Positions 12,609 through 24,798 of a stretch of 64,000 nt of DNA are shown one piece after another. A program made the translations under genes and the position numbers. The notes under the pieces were generated by a model. It was not told the origin of the DNA. It saw only the letters and a program-made list of their open reading frames with translations, and did no database searches. Positions within the stretch are counted from its first letter, which is position 1, and every line of letters begins with the position of its first letter. The stretch is from Clitopilus passeckerianus (lineage: Eukaryota; Basidiomycota; Agaricomycetes; Agaricales; Entolomataceae). The stretch lies in NCBI GenBank assembly GCA_944990035.1, contig CALYLX010000041.1:62001-126000 (forward strand), in the 5' to 3' direction.

Positions 12609-13899
12609 ATGACTAGCACTCTACCTCCTCTGGTACAGGCATTCTCTGGCTCGATAGGAAGTGCTTCGGCGAATGTGATAACATACCCTTTGGATTTGCT
12701 CGCTACGTTGGCTCAACTGGACGATCAGAGCTCTGAGAAAACCAAGAGCCAAAGTGGGCTCAAGAGAGCGTGTGAGCTGTTTTTACACGTATTCAAACGG
12801 AGAGGCCTAGCGGGTCTATACGACGGAGTATGGACAGATACTGGAGCAACACTGTTGTCCAGGTAAGCAGAGTCCACCTTCGTTTGAAAAACGTCACTTA
12901 CGGGATTCTAGCTTCCTGTACTACTACTTCTACGCTTTTCTACGGTCTGCATCAACGAAGCACCTACTTACGCCGGGCAAGAATGGAAAATCTGGACGAG
13001 CCCACAAACCATCAATGTTCGAAGAGATCATCATTGGCTTCCTGGCAGGCGTTGCTTCTCGTGCAGTCACAATGCCATTGAATATCATCACCTTACGATT
13101 ACAAGCTGAAGAAGAGGAGGAAGCGGAATCTGAAGAAGATCTCACCCAGCCATCCAAGCCTATCAAACATGATAACGTAGTGACTGCTGCTAAATCTCTC
13201 TACCAGGAAAATGGTCTCTCTGGGTTCTGGAAAGGTACGCAGCCTTGAATAACCTGCAACGGAATTTAATATATTGTATAGGATTTCAGACGACACCGTT
13301 GACGTCTCTAAATCCATCTCTCACCCTTGCTCTCTTCCAACTATACCGCAGACTTCTCACCCTCCTCCGCCTAAATGCAACGAGCGCACGAACCGTTGCG
13401 GCTGTGGTCAAAGACACACAGAAAGCTTCCAAAGCAGCTGCTCACTTGCCTCCCATCAATCCTTCACCCGCTCAAGCGTTCTTTGGCGGAGCTGTCTCTA
13501 ATTCAATAGGTGCATCTCTGGAGAGCTCTCTCTTGCGCGAAATAGTTACTCATATGACACTTTATTGAAGCAACATTCCTTCTATACCCCATAATCCTCG
13601 CCAAAACACGACTCCAAGCGTCGTCCTCTCCTTCCACCTCTCTCCACTCCGTTCTATACGATGCATACCTCGGAGGCCGTCGTTCCTCGAGGCGACACCC
13701 GAACAAGTCTTTCGCAGACGCAGTCAAAGAGGACACAAAGGAGGCCAAATCAGAGGTGACAGGGGTTTCTGGGCTGTACCAAGGCTTGGAGGTTCAGTTG
13801 TTGAAGGGATTCCTCAGTCAGGGAGTGACATTGCTCGTGAAAGGCAGGATTGAGAAGATGATTGTCGATGCGTATCTGAGGAGGCAAAGGAGGGGTTAG
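12609..13899 (+). CDS. Mitochondrial carrier family protein, probably peroxisomal adenine nucleotide carrier (ANT1/PMP47-like)
   Basis: Four exons (12609-12862, 12912-13234, 13282-13509, 13571-13899) give 377 residues. Three carrier repeats are visible. Their signature positions have degenerated to YPLDLLATLAQ, MPLNIITLRLQ and YPIILAKTRLQ; the third keeps a good PxxxxKxRLQ. GLAGLYDGVW, GLSGFWKGFQTTP and GVSGLYQGLEVQLLKGF are the usual repeat ends. Loose signatures and the C-terminal YP..LAK.RLQ suit the PMP47/Ant1 subfamily, which imports ATP into peroxisomes for fatty-acid activation. An acidic insert lies in the middle loop. The start at 12609 is preferred; an in-frame ATG at 12504 would add 35 residues without family likeness. 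A broken copy of its 3' end lies at about 39230-39410. Confidence 0.7.
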
Positions 13900-14453
13900 C
13901 TAGGTAGACGTAGCCAGATGTGCCATTAATTCAATTGTCCTTTCGTTCTGAATCCCAACAATACTTCCGGTTTTGGTACGAGTTTAGGGACCACCGAACT
14001 CCTCAAATCAAGTCCTTGGATTCCTCATGAAACAGCCTATTTCGAGAGGGTTGCCAGGCCTTCGTGTCGGTGAGCTGAAAACCTGACCTCTCCTAAAGGT
14101 TCATTTGCGAACAAGGATTTAGCTTCGTTGGACCTGAAATCTGTACCAAAAGAAGCCGATTAGGTGGCCCTTGAAAAGCAGTTTCCGTAAAGCTGAATTC
14201 GGGGCACATTGAATATCCAGTCCGCTTAAACCCCGAATTTGGGCGGATACAAAACTGGGCTCGAAACGAATCTCTAAATGATACACCTCCAAGCTAAGCC
14301 GAGGTTTCAAGTCTAAAGCAATATTTCGGGTTCAATCTGAATGTGTACTTACAGCTAATTGCAGAACGTTAGGTCACTACGGAAATAACCTGTGCTTAAG
14401 CTGGTCGAAATCCTTGACAACCGAGGCATCCGGAATGAATGAATATTAATGAA
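13900..14453. other. Intergenic stretch up to the Helitron
   Basis: 554 bases with no convincing gene. It ends with A at 14453, the host base next to the Helitron 3' end. Confidence 0.4.
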
Positions 14454-14480
14454 CTAGCCGTTACCCGTGCTGCGCACGGG
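14454..14480 (-). other. Helitron 3' terminus: hairpin and CTAG
   Basis: Read on the minus strand, a 7-bp perfect stem (14480-14474 with 14470-14464, 3-nt loop) is followed six bases later by the terminal CTAG (14457-14454) and then the host T. This is the classic Helitron termination signal. Confidence 0.92.
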
Positions 14481-14596
14481 CTATATGTCACCTCGAAATA
14501 TCAGATCCTGTCGAAGTCATCAAAGAATGTGATTTCAATTAGATTCAGCATACTACTCTATTCCCTACGCTAATGAATAATTAGAATAAGTACTCT

Positions 14597-15818
14597 CTAA
14601 CGTGAACTTGAAGCCTTTGTGTTGCCTGTGTTCCTTTGACGGGTAGTGGCACCTGTAGCAGGTGCTGATGCTTTAGCAGCTGACGGCAGTGGCGGCAGAG
14701 TCAGAGTCAAGGAAGGTGGCGGAGCGAAGTCCTGATCATCAGAGCCGCTTCCAATAGAGCCAGAGGATGACTCTGGAGCAAGTGTCGTTATCTTCTGCTT
14801 CTTCTGTGGAACAGGAGACTCTGATGGGCTACCGCCAAAGCCGCCAAACTTGAGCTTCCTCTTCTGCTGAGGAGGAGTAGAAGGATCTAACATTGTTAAC
14901 CCATGTGAGCTTGATGAATGATAGCTGAAAACATGAAACTCACCTAGAGAGTTGCTAAATTTTGACGATGGACCGGGAGGAACAGCAAGCTCTGCGAGAA
15001 ACGATACTTGATCCGCGAGCACCTCTATATATTCAAGTGCCCCAGTAGAAGTCCGCACGACCTCCCCTACCTGCCCTGAAATGGAAACTACTTTACCCGG
15101 GCGTGGACGGGGTTTGGTGGTTGCGGTCCATCGTTGAGACTCCTTGATGACGCATCGAATGGGTAGCGTAGACTTGAATCCAGGAGCGAATTTCTTGTGA
15201 TACACAGAAACATACTGCGAGGGTGTGATATTGAAGTGGGAGATCTCAGTCCGAGGCGGTGTCGACGACGCCAGATGCCGTGATGTATGCAGTCCCCGCA
15301 AGATCCGGAGTGAGGTCTGCTGCTGCTGGGATGAGCTTACATTGGATCAATCAGTATCATGAGATGGCGAGATCGAAAGATACAACTCACAACATCAATG
15401 TCCCCCACAAAAGCATAGTCCGAATTGGTGAGCTCGGAATCTGGGCCGCTCAGGGTAATTGCCTCATTATTGTTGGCCGGGCTTGGATCGTGCTCGACCT
15501 TAGCAACCTATTCATTAAAAGTTAAGTTAATCGTTGAGCTAGAGCACAGAATGTCCATCATACCTTTGCCGTGATAAAATAGGGCTTCGACTCCAGGGAG
15601 AACACCATGTTTCCGCTGTTGTAATAGGTCAGGTAGGCAACGCTCAGACCATTTTCAGGATCAACACCATGTTCATCCCGAAGCTTGAATACAGCATCGA
15701 AAGCAACTGTCTTCCCTTTGTTGCTATCCGGAATCCGTGCATTCTCAAGGAATGCAAGGCCGGTGAGGGTGACATGGCCATTAAGTTGCTTGCCAGCCTG
15801 AGTGCCGTGTTGAGCCAT
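14597..15818 (-). CDS. Helitron-borne four-exon gene, unknown; possibly an OB-fold DNA-binding protein
   Basis: Four exons were read from ATG 15818. The second runs AKVEHDPSPANNNEAITLSG; the third starts near 15315 with QQQTSLRILRGLH; the last begins DPSTPPQQKRKLKFGGFGG. The first half is beta-rich (GHVTLTGLAFLEN, VAYLTYYNSGNMVFSLE, then GKVVSISGQVGEV and YIEVLADQVSFL), which would suit one or two OB-like barrels. The tail is low-complexity, with basic patches QQKRKLK and PQKKQK that look like nuclear signals. I do not recognise the family by sequence. It lies in the same orientation between the helicase stop (16149) and the Helitron 3' hairpin. It could be an element-encoded single-strand DNA-binding helper or a captured host gene. 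The frame is open across all exons, unlike the helicase. Confidence 0.55.
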
Positions 15819-16148
15819 GAGAGCAACAGCAGATGAGAAGATCGAGAAGGTATGACAGAGGAAGCAAGTGCTGAGGAATGTGTCTGTATGACAGCGAAGG
15901 GGCTCAAGACATGAGCACTCCTTATACCTTCCTGTGAGGGCAACCCTGAGGCTGCATGGCACTACAGAAAGCTCTAGAAACTCCAAGAGATGTTCTCATG
16001 AAATTCTCTCTGGTAACCTCAACCGAATAACTGAATATTGTACTGTGGCGCAATGATATTTGAAATATGAAATAATTCACGAACTTTCGAGAACAGAATT
16101 GCAGTATCTTATCATTGATAGTATGCATGCGACTAATCTATATCTAAT
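15819..16148 (-). other. Spacer between Helitron helicase and downstream gene
   Basis: 330 bases that should hold the helicase 3' end and the promoter of the downstream gene. No further gene is seen. Confidence 0.4.
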
Positions 16149-19100
16149 CTAATCTAATAGAACCTCGGGATACACGACATTTGTTGTTCTAGGCTCCAAT
16201 GCATCCTCCGGGAGAATATATTTGACGTGTTGCGATGAGGTGGCTCGAGAGAATGCCACATATAGTTGGCCATGTGCAAATGCGGGACAACGGAGATCTA
16301 ACCCAACATACTTGACTGATTGGCCTTGTGATTTGTTGACAGTGAGGGCGAATGCGAGTCGAACTGGAAATTGAAGCCGCCGGAACTTGAAGGTGAATTC
16401 TGTGGTGTTTGATGGGATGAGCGCAATCCGAGGGATGAACGCAAGTTCGCCATTGTGATCGCCACCAATAATCCGGACTTCGAGGACTCGATCCAACATC
16501 CGTGTGACGATCATCCGTGTACCATTGCAGAGGCCATGTGCAGGAGCTAAATTTCGTAGTAATATCAACGGACACCCAACCTTAAGAGGAAGTTCACCTG
16601 GTGGGAGACTTTGGGCATTAACAGATCGCAAAACTCCACGGGAACGGGTTCCAGGACGCATGATCAGCGCCCGACTCTGTTATGACCTTGTCTGCACTGA
16701 TGTAAACCCGCTCGTCTCCTGGCATACGCTTGAGGATTGAATGGTTGACATCTGTAACGTCAGCATTGCGTGGTGCGAGAATCATTCGATTGAGAAAGTA
16801 GTCGGGTGGTGGAGGCGGTGTAGTGTCGATGCTGGGATAAACAGCGTCAATAAGGGATTCGATGCCATCTAGCCGCATGTTGTCGGGGAGTGGAATAGTT
16901 CCATTATTGGAAACCCCTCGACCGTGCCCAATGTCCAATAGCCAGTTCGCGAAATTCCGAGCCTCTGGGTCGGCGGAGTCGAGGCGCATGTTACAATGGA
17001 GTTTGTGAAGCTTGACCCTCTCCCAAAGGTAAGATTGCTGAAGCGTTGCGTCTACAATTTGATCGCGAGAACCTCTTGGAATGACCGGAAGAGTCTGCTG
17101 GAAGTCACCTCCAAACACAACTGTGATTCCTCCGAAGGGCTGGCTGTCTTCATCTCGAATATCTCGACATGTGCGGTCAAGAGCCTCAGGCGCGTGGCGA
17201 TGCTGAGCACCGATTTCGTCCCAGATGATGAGCCTCGTCCTGCGAATGAGGTCAGCACGTGTGCTTTCCTTTGGGATATTACACATTGAGTCGCCGGTGA
17301 GGCCGTCAATTGGTATCTTGAACATGGAGTGAGCTGTACGTCCACCGCGGATCAGCAAGGCTGCAATTCCAGACGAAGCTACGCAGAGCACAATCCAGCC
17401 TTCACTTCGAACCTTGTTGCAAATTGTGTTGTAGAGAAAGGTCTTCCCCGTTCCTCCTGGACCATTGATGAAAAAAAGCCTTCCGGAGTCGTTCTGGACG
17501 GAGTCGATAATGTCGTTGTATGCTGCCATCTGCTCTTCATTGAGCTGACCAAGCCTTGCATCAAGCGATTGACGCTCTGAAATTCGATTGTAGGACAACT
17601 GCTCAGTAATGAGCGAGTTGGCACTTTCCTCGGCGTGGCTCCAATCCACCTGAGAGCGGCATTGATGGCCATTCTGCCAATGACCGTCCAGCTTCGTTGA
17701 GTAGCTTTTCAACTTGGAAGAGCCCATAATCATGGATGTCATCGTCTGAAATCTGGTCGGGAGGCTGACCGAGCTGTTCAAGGCGATACCGGAGATCATC
17801 GCAAATGTTGTCTTGAAATTCGTGCCAAAGGCGATGAGGTGTTGAAGGAGAGCAGAACAGAAGTAGCGTCACAAAGAGCCGTCGAAGTTGTTTGCCGGTC
17901 TGAATGAAGGATGCATCTTGCATGCATTGGCGCCATTCTCCGTCATCCTCCAGTAACCCACGGGCAAGGCATGCTGCGTAAAAAGACTCGTGCTGGACCC
18001 CATGATGGATTCGGAGGTCTGCAAATGATTTGGGACCTTTGACAACCGTCAAGAGGGTACGCAGATAGAAGCGCTCCCTGCAGTTGGGCCCACGTAATAC
18101 ATCCTCCCCAGTGCGAACCCTTGCTTCCGTAAACGCCAATGCTTCTTCACCTCGTCGAAAACGAAATATTGAGGGAATTCTTGATATGTGTATTTCCGTG
18201 CTTCTGCGCCCAATGCACCTCGATCCGCATTGGCGGCAAAGAATGCAGTGAGGGTGGTCTGCTCATTTGCAGCTCGCTGCATCACAGTCTGAATGGTTTC
18301 GTTGGGATCGAAAACAACCATGTGTTGCCCAGGTAGATGAACCTGGAGGCGGACTACATTTGGTACCATCTCATGGATGTCAAATCCAAGCAGCCTCCAT
18401 GTTCCAAGCGGTGGTGAGATGTAGCGGCCATTTAACCATCGCATGATTTCGTTCCGACGGTCAATCTCGACTGTTGCAAGGTCTGAGCCTTTCTGAATGT
18501 ACTTGAAGGCATATTTAAATGTGCCGAGCGAGAAAGCACATTCTACATTTATATGGCAGTTGAATGTCGCACACATGTAAGGCGAATATGGTACAATCCA
18601 ACGGTTATCTAGCATATGACCTCGGACCTCGTACGCTCGTCCATCGTCCGGTCGGTGGTAGAGGGGGTAGCCATGCGGATCTATGACAGTGAATGGCTGA
18701 AAGGGCTTTGGATACCCTTTGGTGCATTTCCCGTTCTCCATGCACGGTGCCCTGGGGTTGAGCGCTCCACAGGGACCGTGTACCATGCACTTCTTCACCG
18801 TTTCAAAGAGAAGCGGCTCTTGTTGCGGGTCTGGCCAGCGTGCCCAGATGCAGGAATCAATTGCTTCTGGTGTCGATAGCTTGTAGGGTTCCTTCAGGAA
18901 TATGAGCGAGTGCATATGAGGGAGACCACGTTTTTGGAATTCGATGGTGTAGACGTAAGCGGCGACATGACCGAAGACCGCGTGCTTGTGGATGTGGTCG
19001 AGGACAGCATTCTTCTTCATCTGGAAGACGCGTGCAACCAAGTCAGGTCTATCATATGCTGTTTGCCCCGGAAATAGCTCTTGCTGAATTTCCTCCCATT

Positions 19101-19251
19101 CTGGGTTTGTCGTCATGGTGAGGAAAAGGTCGACTTTGCGATAATAACGTGCTATGGCCATTGAATCTTGATAGCACTGTGACATGTTCCGAGGGCCTCC
19201 TGTGTATGATGAAGGTAGCACCGTCCTTGTTCCCAGCCGATTGAGATCAAG
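16149..19251 (-). pseudogene. Helitron Rep-helicase (RepHel), C-terminal two thirds, frameshifted
   Basis: The Helitron transposase. Its HUH Rep domain nicks and joins single-stranded DNA, and its PIF1-type helicase unwinds it. Seen in order: PSSYTGGPRNM at the start of Helitron_like_N; the HUH motif GLPHMHSLIFL; the two-tyrosine motif FKYAFKYIQKG; Walker A GPGGTGKTF; Walker [34 protein letters not shown]; and [13 protein letters not shown]. Single-base breaks occur near 18090 (GGG where the frame needs GGGG), near 17650, and twice near 16620-16640. The upstream part lies at 33748-35640 beyond the inserted retroelement. The frame joins exactly at the TCAAG duplication (DDDLD to LNRLGTR). Confidence 0.9.
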
Positions 19252-19736
19252 TGTTAAGGCAGAGCCTAACAACTTAGGTAATACTGTTTACGCTCGATGT
19301 CTTTGATAAACAAAGACAGAGATTTGTCAGCAGCTGCGGCTGTACTGACAACCTGGTGAGATTGACGAAGCAAGGGACTTAAAGGCGAAGTAGAGAACTA
19401 AGCAGTTAGGTAGATTGCCTAGGTCAAGCTGAGGAGCCTCGACCAAATGGTACAGGTTTATATACCTATCTAGTAGTTCTAAATATAGCACATGCGCAGC
19501 ATGCTGAGTAAGTAATGAGTCATGCGCAGCATGATGAGTAAGTACATGAGTCAGTATGACTCAATGCGAGTCAGAAAGAGTCAGATAAGGTATAAGTCTC
19601 TCACGATCGTGAGAGATGCGGAGTAAGCATGGAAAAAGATGAAAAATGCGCAGTGATGCGCAGCATATGTGAGTAATCGTGCATAGGTAAGCGGGCCGGG
19701 GTATGTAAGGAGAAACATGTAAGCAAAATCATAACA
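19252..19736 (-). repeat. LTR A: 3' LTR of outer element
   Basis: 485 bases with TG..CA ends. By eye it is identical in reverse complement to LTR B and identical to LTR D. Confidence 0.95.
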
Positions 19737-19769
19737 TTACCCTCTCGCTATCGTTGAAGTCTCCTGACT

Positions 19770-20636
19770 TCAATTCCTTCCTTTACCCCAGAAGTGACGG
19801 TCTATGCCCTTGTGGTAGCGTTGTGGGCAGCTAACCGGGTAATGGCCTGGGCCACGATGATGGCACAGACGACACACAAAACGAAAGCAATGACACTGTC
19901 GGTGTCTGCCTCCACAAATGTAGCATCTGAACCATCTGGGTGGTGGTGGTCTGTTGGCAAGGTATCCGGTGCGCGGCGCCTTCTGGGACGATACTGTCGA
20001 GGGGGAAGGTTCACCAGCGTTGGTGAGTCGGACTCTGGTGGGCTTTCGAATGCGGAGAGGTATGGCGTTGGAGGGTTTGCCATTGGGATTGATGTTTTCC
20101 TTGTTGTCGTTCTGTTCTTTTTTGACGAAGGGGTTATGTTTTATTTTTGCGGCGGTGTGTAAATTGGTGACGGGAGGAAATGCTCGTAGGGTTCCGCAAA
20201 CTTGACGTGCAGTGAGGATCGTGACTTCCTCTTCTTGACTTTCCTCAGGCCCCCAGGGATTGGAGGCAAGGGTTTCAAGTCTGTCTCCTTTGGGTTGTTG
20301 AACCAGTTTTGTCGTTCGGGAAGAATTCGTCGAGGAAAGCTGTTCCTCCAATAGCAAAGAAGAGGTCTGTGAGGGTCTCCTCCGTTTCTCGATCAACTTT
20401 GTCCAAAAGTTGATCAAGATCGTCAGTGGTTTTCGCAAATTGGTGGCGCAGGCGAGCCACTTCGTTGCGAGTTTCGGTTCGTCGGTTTTGGTAGAGGTTC
20501 CTTGTTCTCCCACAGCGGTGAGAGGGTTGTCGTTGCTGCTCCAGGCAGTATGCGTACGGAGCGCCGTAATAGCGGTATCGGATTTGAAGGTGTTGCGGAT
20601 GATGGTGCGGTCGTAGGAAGAGGCATTTTGAGACAT
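19770..20636 (-). CDS. ORF3 of outer element: cysteine-rich, zinc-knuckle-like protein
   Basis: A third frame between the pol stop and the 3' LTR, starting MSQNASSYDRTIIRNTFKSD. The N-terminal third would form a coiled coil in the alternative frame (EVARLRHQFAKTTDDLDQLL), so the real protein is probably a mosaic of frames broken by single-base changes. The C-terminus has two cysteine/histidine clusters, RCYICGGRHRQCHC and VCRLCHHRGPGHYPVSC, close to the CCHC knuckle spacing. The same ORF is present in the inner copy. Its role is unknown. It could be a nucleic-acid chaperone, a host-derived gene, or a remnant of a structural protein. Confidence 0.55.
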   Translation of the reverse strand: MSQNASSYDRTIIRNTFKSDTAITALRTHTAWSSNDNPLTAVGEQGTSTKTDEPKLATKWLACATNLRKPLTILINFWTKLIEKRRRPSQTSSLLLEEQLSSTNSSRTTKLVQQPKGDRLETLASNPWGPEESQEEEVTILTARQVCGTLRAFPPVTNLHTAAKIKHNPFVKKEQNDNKENINPNGKPSNAIPLRIRKPTRVRLTNAGEPSPSTVSSQKAPRTGYLANRPPPPRWFRCYICGGRHRQCHCFRFVCRLCHHRGPGHYPVSCPQRYHKGIDRHFWGKGRN

Positions 20637-20674
20637 TGTTATATAGTGGATGTGAGTGGGTTTGCTATGTGGTG

Positions 20675-23600
20675 TCAGGTGAGTTTCTTCCTCTTTTTAT
20701 ACTCGGTGAGTATTTTCTTGGCGTTCCGCAGTTCTGACTCGGGCATCCATTCGTTGTCCGCTGATGGCCATCCCTTCCATTTTACGAGGTATCTGTGTCG
20801 CCCTTTGCCTTGTTTCTGATGGGCCACAATTGCTTCTATTTCGTATTCTTCTATTCCGTCGATTTCGTCAGGTGGCGGTTTAGAGAAGCTGGGTCCATGC
20901 GCTTTGGTGGAGATGTAACGGGTGAGAAGTGACGCGTGAATCACCGGGTGGATCTTCCATCGTCTTGGCAGGTCGAGTTTATAGGTCAGGTGTCCTTTTA
21001 CCTCAAGTATCTTGAAGGGTCCTTCTCGTTTGGGTGCTAGTTTCTTGGAGATGTTTCCTTGATTGAGATTTGTGGCTTCTAACCACACCTTTTCTCCGAC
21101 TTTGAATGGGGTGAACTGTCGTGTGATCTTCTCTGCCATGCGTTGCGCAGCAAGTGCATGTGCAGCATTTGCTTCATCGCGTGCTAGCAGAAGTTCCTTG
21201 ATCCGTTTGTCAACTGCGGGAATTTTGCTAGTGGGAGCAACTGATGGGAGTGCAGGTGGTTCGTATCCCATCATTAGGTAGAATGGGGTTCGTTTGGTGA
21301 CAGAGTGTGTTCGGCTGTTGTAGGAGAATTCTAGAGTGGTAATCCATTTGGACCAGGATTCGGGGTTCTGTGCACAGAAGATGCGGAGATAGGCATCAAT
21401 CTCCTGATTGATCCTTTCTGTCGCACCATCGGTTTGTGGGTGGTAGGCGGTGCTCATGTTGAGCTTGATTCCAAGGAGTCGTCCCATTTCTTGGAAAACT
21501 TTAGAGGCGAATTGAGGTCCTCTGTCTGAAATTCCTTTGTCGGGGAGTCCAAAGCGACGGTAAACGTTGTCAATGTAGGCGTTTGCAGTTCCTGTGGCGT
21601 CGATTTTCTTTGTGCAAGGGATGAAAATTGCCCCTTCGTAGCTCCATGGTCGACCACGGCCATAATGCTATCGAAACCATCACTCTCTGGGAGATCCGTG
21701 TGAAAATCGTACGTCACTAGCGAAAATGGCCTAGTGGTTTCGGATTTGATGGGCATTAATGGTGGAGCGGTGGGGTGGCGATTGATTTTCATTTGCTGGC
21801 ACATTGCACAGCCCTGCACAAAGTTCTTGATGAACACTGACATCCCTGGCCACCAGTAGTCCTTCCGGACTTTTTCCAGTGTCCCAAATTGTCCAGGGTG
21901 TCCTGCGCTGGGTAGATCGTGATAACGTTGGACTATCTTCCTTCGGAGGTCTTCGTCATCTGGTACCACACACTTGTCCTTGTAGTACAAGATGCCATTG
22001 TCAAATTTCCAGTCTTCCAGGTTTGATCGGATTGGTGGGGTCCGTCTTCTTTGGCGGTGCGAATGGCGTCAACAATCAGTTTGTCATTGACCATCTTGTG
22101 TACAATTTCGTCCTTTAGTTCAATGTCAATTGAGCGAAGGAAGAGCTTGTCGGGGAGGAGAATGATGTCTTCGTTGTCGGTGTCTTCACCTGGGATGTGG
22201 TCTGGTCGTCGAGATAGTGCGTCAGATTGTATCATCTTTGCACCAGGGGTGTGTACAAGTTTGATGTTAAACTGGGATAGCATCAAATTCCATCTTGCTT
22301 GTCGTCGGTTCAACTTCCGGGCTTCTCGGAAGTATGTGAGGTTTTGTGATCGGATAGAATCACAACTGAATGTTGGGATCCATGGAAGTAGTGTCGCCAG
22401 GTTTCTAATGCGCGGATAATGCCTAGAAGTTCTCGGTCGTAGATTTCATAGTTCCGTTCTGTTTCCGAGAACGATTTAGATATGAAACCACATGGGTGCC
22501 ATGATCCGTTGGCGTCACGTTGTTGTAGGACTGCTCCTGTTGCATGTTTTGAGGCGTCGCTTTCCACCACAAATGGCTTCGTGGGGTCAGGCATCAGCAA
22601 CACAGGCGCTTCCAGGAATTTGTCTTTCAGGGTGGTGAAAGCTTTGTGACATTCATTGGTCCATTCCCACTTCTTGTCTTTCTTGGTGAGTTCGTTCAGC
22701 GGTTTGGCAATTTCCGCATATTTTCCGATGAACCTGCGGTAAAAGTTTCCGAATCCTAGGAATGATCGGACTTCCTTTACTGTAGTTGGCGTAGGCCAGT
22801 CGCGCATCCCTGCAAGTTTGACAGGGTCCATGGAGATCTTGTTTGGTTCAATGATGAACCCAAGGTATTCCACTCTTGTGGTGTCAAATTGGCATTTCTC
22901 TGCTTTGAGGTAGAGATCGTTGTCTTGTAGTCTTTGTAAGACTCTGCGTGTGCGTTCTCGGTGTTTTTCTGGATCGTTGGAGAAGATGAGGATGTCGTCC
23001 ATGTAGATGATGACCCATCCTTCGTCTATCATGTCTCGGAAAAGGTGGTTCATCATTGCTTGGAAGGTACCGGGTGAGTTCATTAGTCCAAAGAACATCA
23101 CCATTGGTTCAAATAACCTCGGTTGGTCTTGAACGCTGCTTTCCATTGGTCACCATCTTTGATGCGGATGTTGTGATATCCCCATCGAATGTCGAGTTTG
23201 GTGAAGACAGTTGCTCCTTTGAGTTTATCGATGAGTTCGCTAGCCAGCGGTAAGGGGTAAGCGTTAGGTATTGTTCCTTCGTTGAGTCGTCGGTAATCCT
23301 GACATGGTCTTAGGGCTTCCGAGTCTTTCTTTGCAACAAAGAAGAACGGAGATGCTTGTGGGGAGTTGGATTCTCGGATGTATCCTTTGGCTAGATTTTC
23401 CTTGAGAAACTCGTCGAGTTTTTCTTGCTCTAAGGGGCTGAGCGGATAGACCTTGCAGTCTTTTGGCACGAAATCTGTCTTCAGATCTATGGCGTGATCC
23501 CAGGGTCGGCTTGGTGGGAATCGTTCGGATGCTGCTTTCTCAAAGACTTTTCTGTAGTCTTGAAGATAGTCGGGGATGATTTCGTCAAGGGATTTCTTTG

Positions 23601-24440
23601 GTTCCTTATCTTCTCGTTTATGTTCCAGAGCTTGCGAAATTGATGTTTTCGCACGTATCCACACCTGCTGTGTGTGGTGTCTGGTTGCTGGATGGTGTGT
23701 TACCACCGTCTGTCGTATTGTGGTAGTTGGCCTGATTGGCCCGTACACAAGGTAATCCTTTGTGTGTTCCTGCGTAAGTGGGGGTTCCTCTTTGGTGAAT
23801 ATTCCGACTGCCGGTTCGTTCTGGCAGTATGCGATGAGAAAATCTTCATTGATCTCTTCTCCGTCTTCGACTATTCGGAAATAGTCGCTAAGTCCTTCTG
23901 ATTTTCCGGGATTCTCTTCGGAACAATCAGGTGCTGGGTAGGTGGCGTGTTTTCCTCTAGTAGTTGTTCTCGGATGGCTCTCATCCGCTTGATGTCTACT
24001 GCTCGCATCAATGTTTGCGACAGTCGTTGGGTAATGCGTGATTCGTCGATTTCGAGTGTGCCGTCGCTCCACGATATGATTGGATCTACCCGTTTTAGCC
24101 AGGGTAATCCAAAAATCAGGTGGTCTTTCCCGAGTCCAGTGACAAAGCATCTTTCCTTGATGATGGCTGTCCCTATCTTGGCAATGACCCAGGTAAAGTG
24201 GGTAATAGTTCCTTGTTTGTTCAGGGTGCCATCAACGTTTCGTGCTGTAATCGGTTGTCGGAGTGGGAGTAGCGGGAGGTGATGTGTCTTGGCAAAGACG
24301 GAGTCGATAAATGACCCTTGCGCTCCAGAGTCAATGAGAGCTTTTGTGCCGGCGATTGTTGTATTTCCATCTAGGGGGTCTTGTAGAGAGATTGGGATAC
24401 GCATAGATTCAGCATAAAAATCAGTAGCTACAAGTACACT
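20675..24440 (-). pseudogene. Pol polyprotein of outer element (protease-RT-RNase H-integrase-chromodomain), frameshifted
   Basis: On the minus strand: aspartic protease (LIDSGAQGSFID), reverse transcriptase (VIIYMDDILIF), RNase H (VESDASKHATGAVLQQ), integrase zinc domain (H..H..GCAMCQQMK), catalytic core (YDFHTDLPESDGFDS.., then ISDRGPQF, then PQTDGATERINQE), and a C-terminal chromodomain (YLVKWKGWPSADNEWMPE). The stop is at 20675-20677. Compared with the inner copy, single bases are missing in homopolymers near 23937, 23113, 22335 and 22035. A further break near 21632 is shared by both copies. Confidence 0.9.
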
Positions 24441-24481
24441 GGAAATATCAATCGGGCGAGGAAGTACTGACGTCGGCTTTG

Positions 24482-24798
24482 CAGTCTTCCTCTTTAAAAA
24501 CCCTCAGCCTCTGCTTCGGTGTAGAATTCAGCGGCTTCTTCTTGGGGCATGTCAGCTAGGACTGCTCTGACATATTTGATCAACTCGGCTCCCTTCTCAG
24601 GTTTCTTGTGGAATCGGCTGTCGTTGTTGCTAGGGTAGGTTCTTCCAAAACTCTTCCTTTGAAGACATTGTTGGATCGTGTGACCTTTCTTGGAGCAATA
24701 GTAGCACAAGTTGTTCTTCTTGTGATGTTCTCTTTCCTCCTGGGTGAGGCGGCGTTTGGGTGGATCAGTGGTGAAACGATCAACATCCATAGCCATTG
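24482..24798 (-). pseudogene. Gag of outer element, C-terminal part with CCHC knuckle
   Basis: Encodes MDVDRFTTDPPKRRLTQEE and the zinc knuckle CYYCSKKGHTIQQC (C-x2-C-x4-H-x4-C). It is cut from the N-terminal part (32041-33200) by the inner element at the CATTG duplication. An extra base in an A-run near 24496-24500 gives an early stop compared with the inner copy. Confidence 0.88.

Noticed and set aside
17052..17345. Open frames overlapping the Helitron helicase in other frames
   Set aside because: They are shadows of the helicase coding sequence with no motifs of their own.
19802..20083. Alternative frame in ORF3 (start MANPPTPYLSAF) with a membrane-like helix, which might suggest an envelope-like gene
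   Set aside because: The overlapping zinc-knuckle frame has regular cysteine spacing in both copies. In the inner copy the two frames are joined by a one-base change, so the hydrophobic run is more likely a shadow of the cysteine-rich frame.
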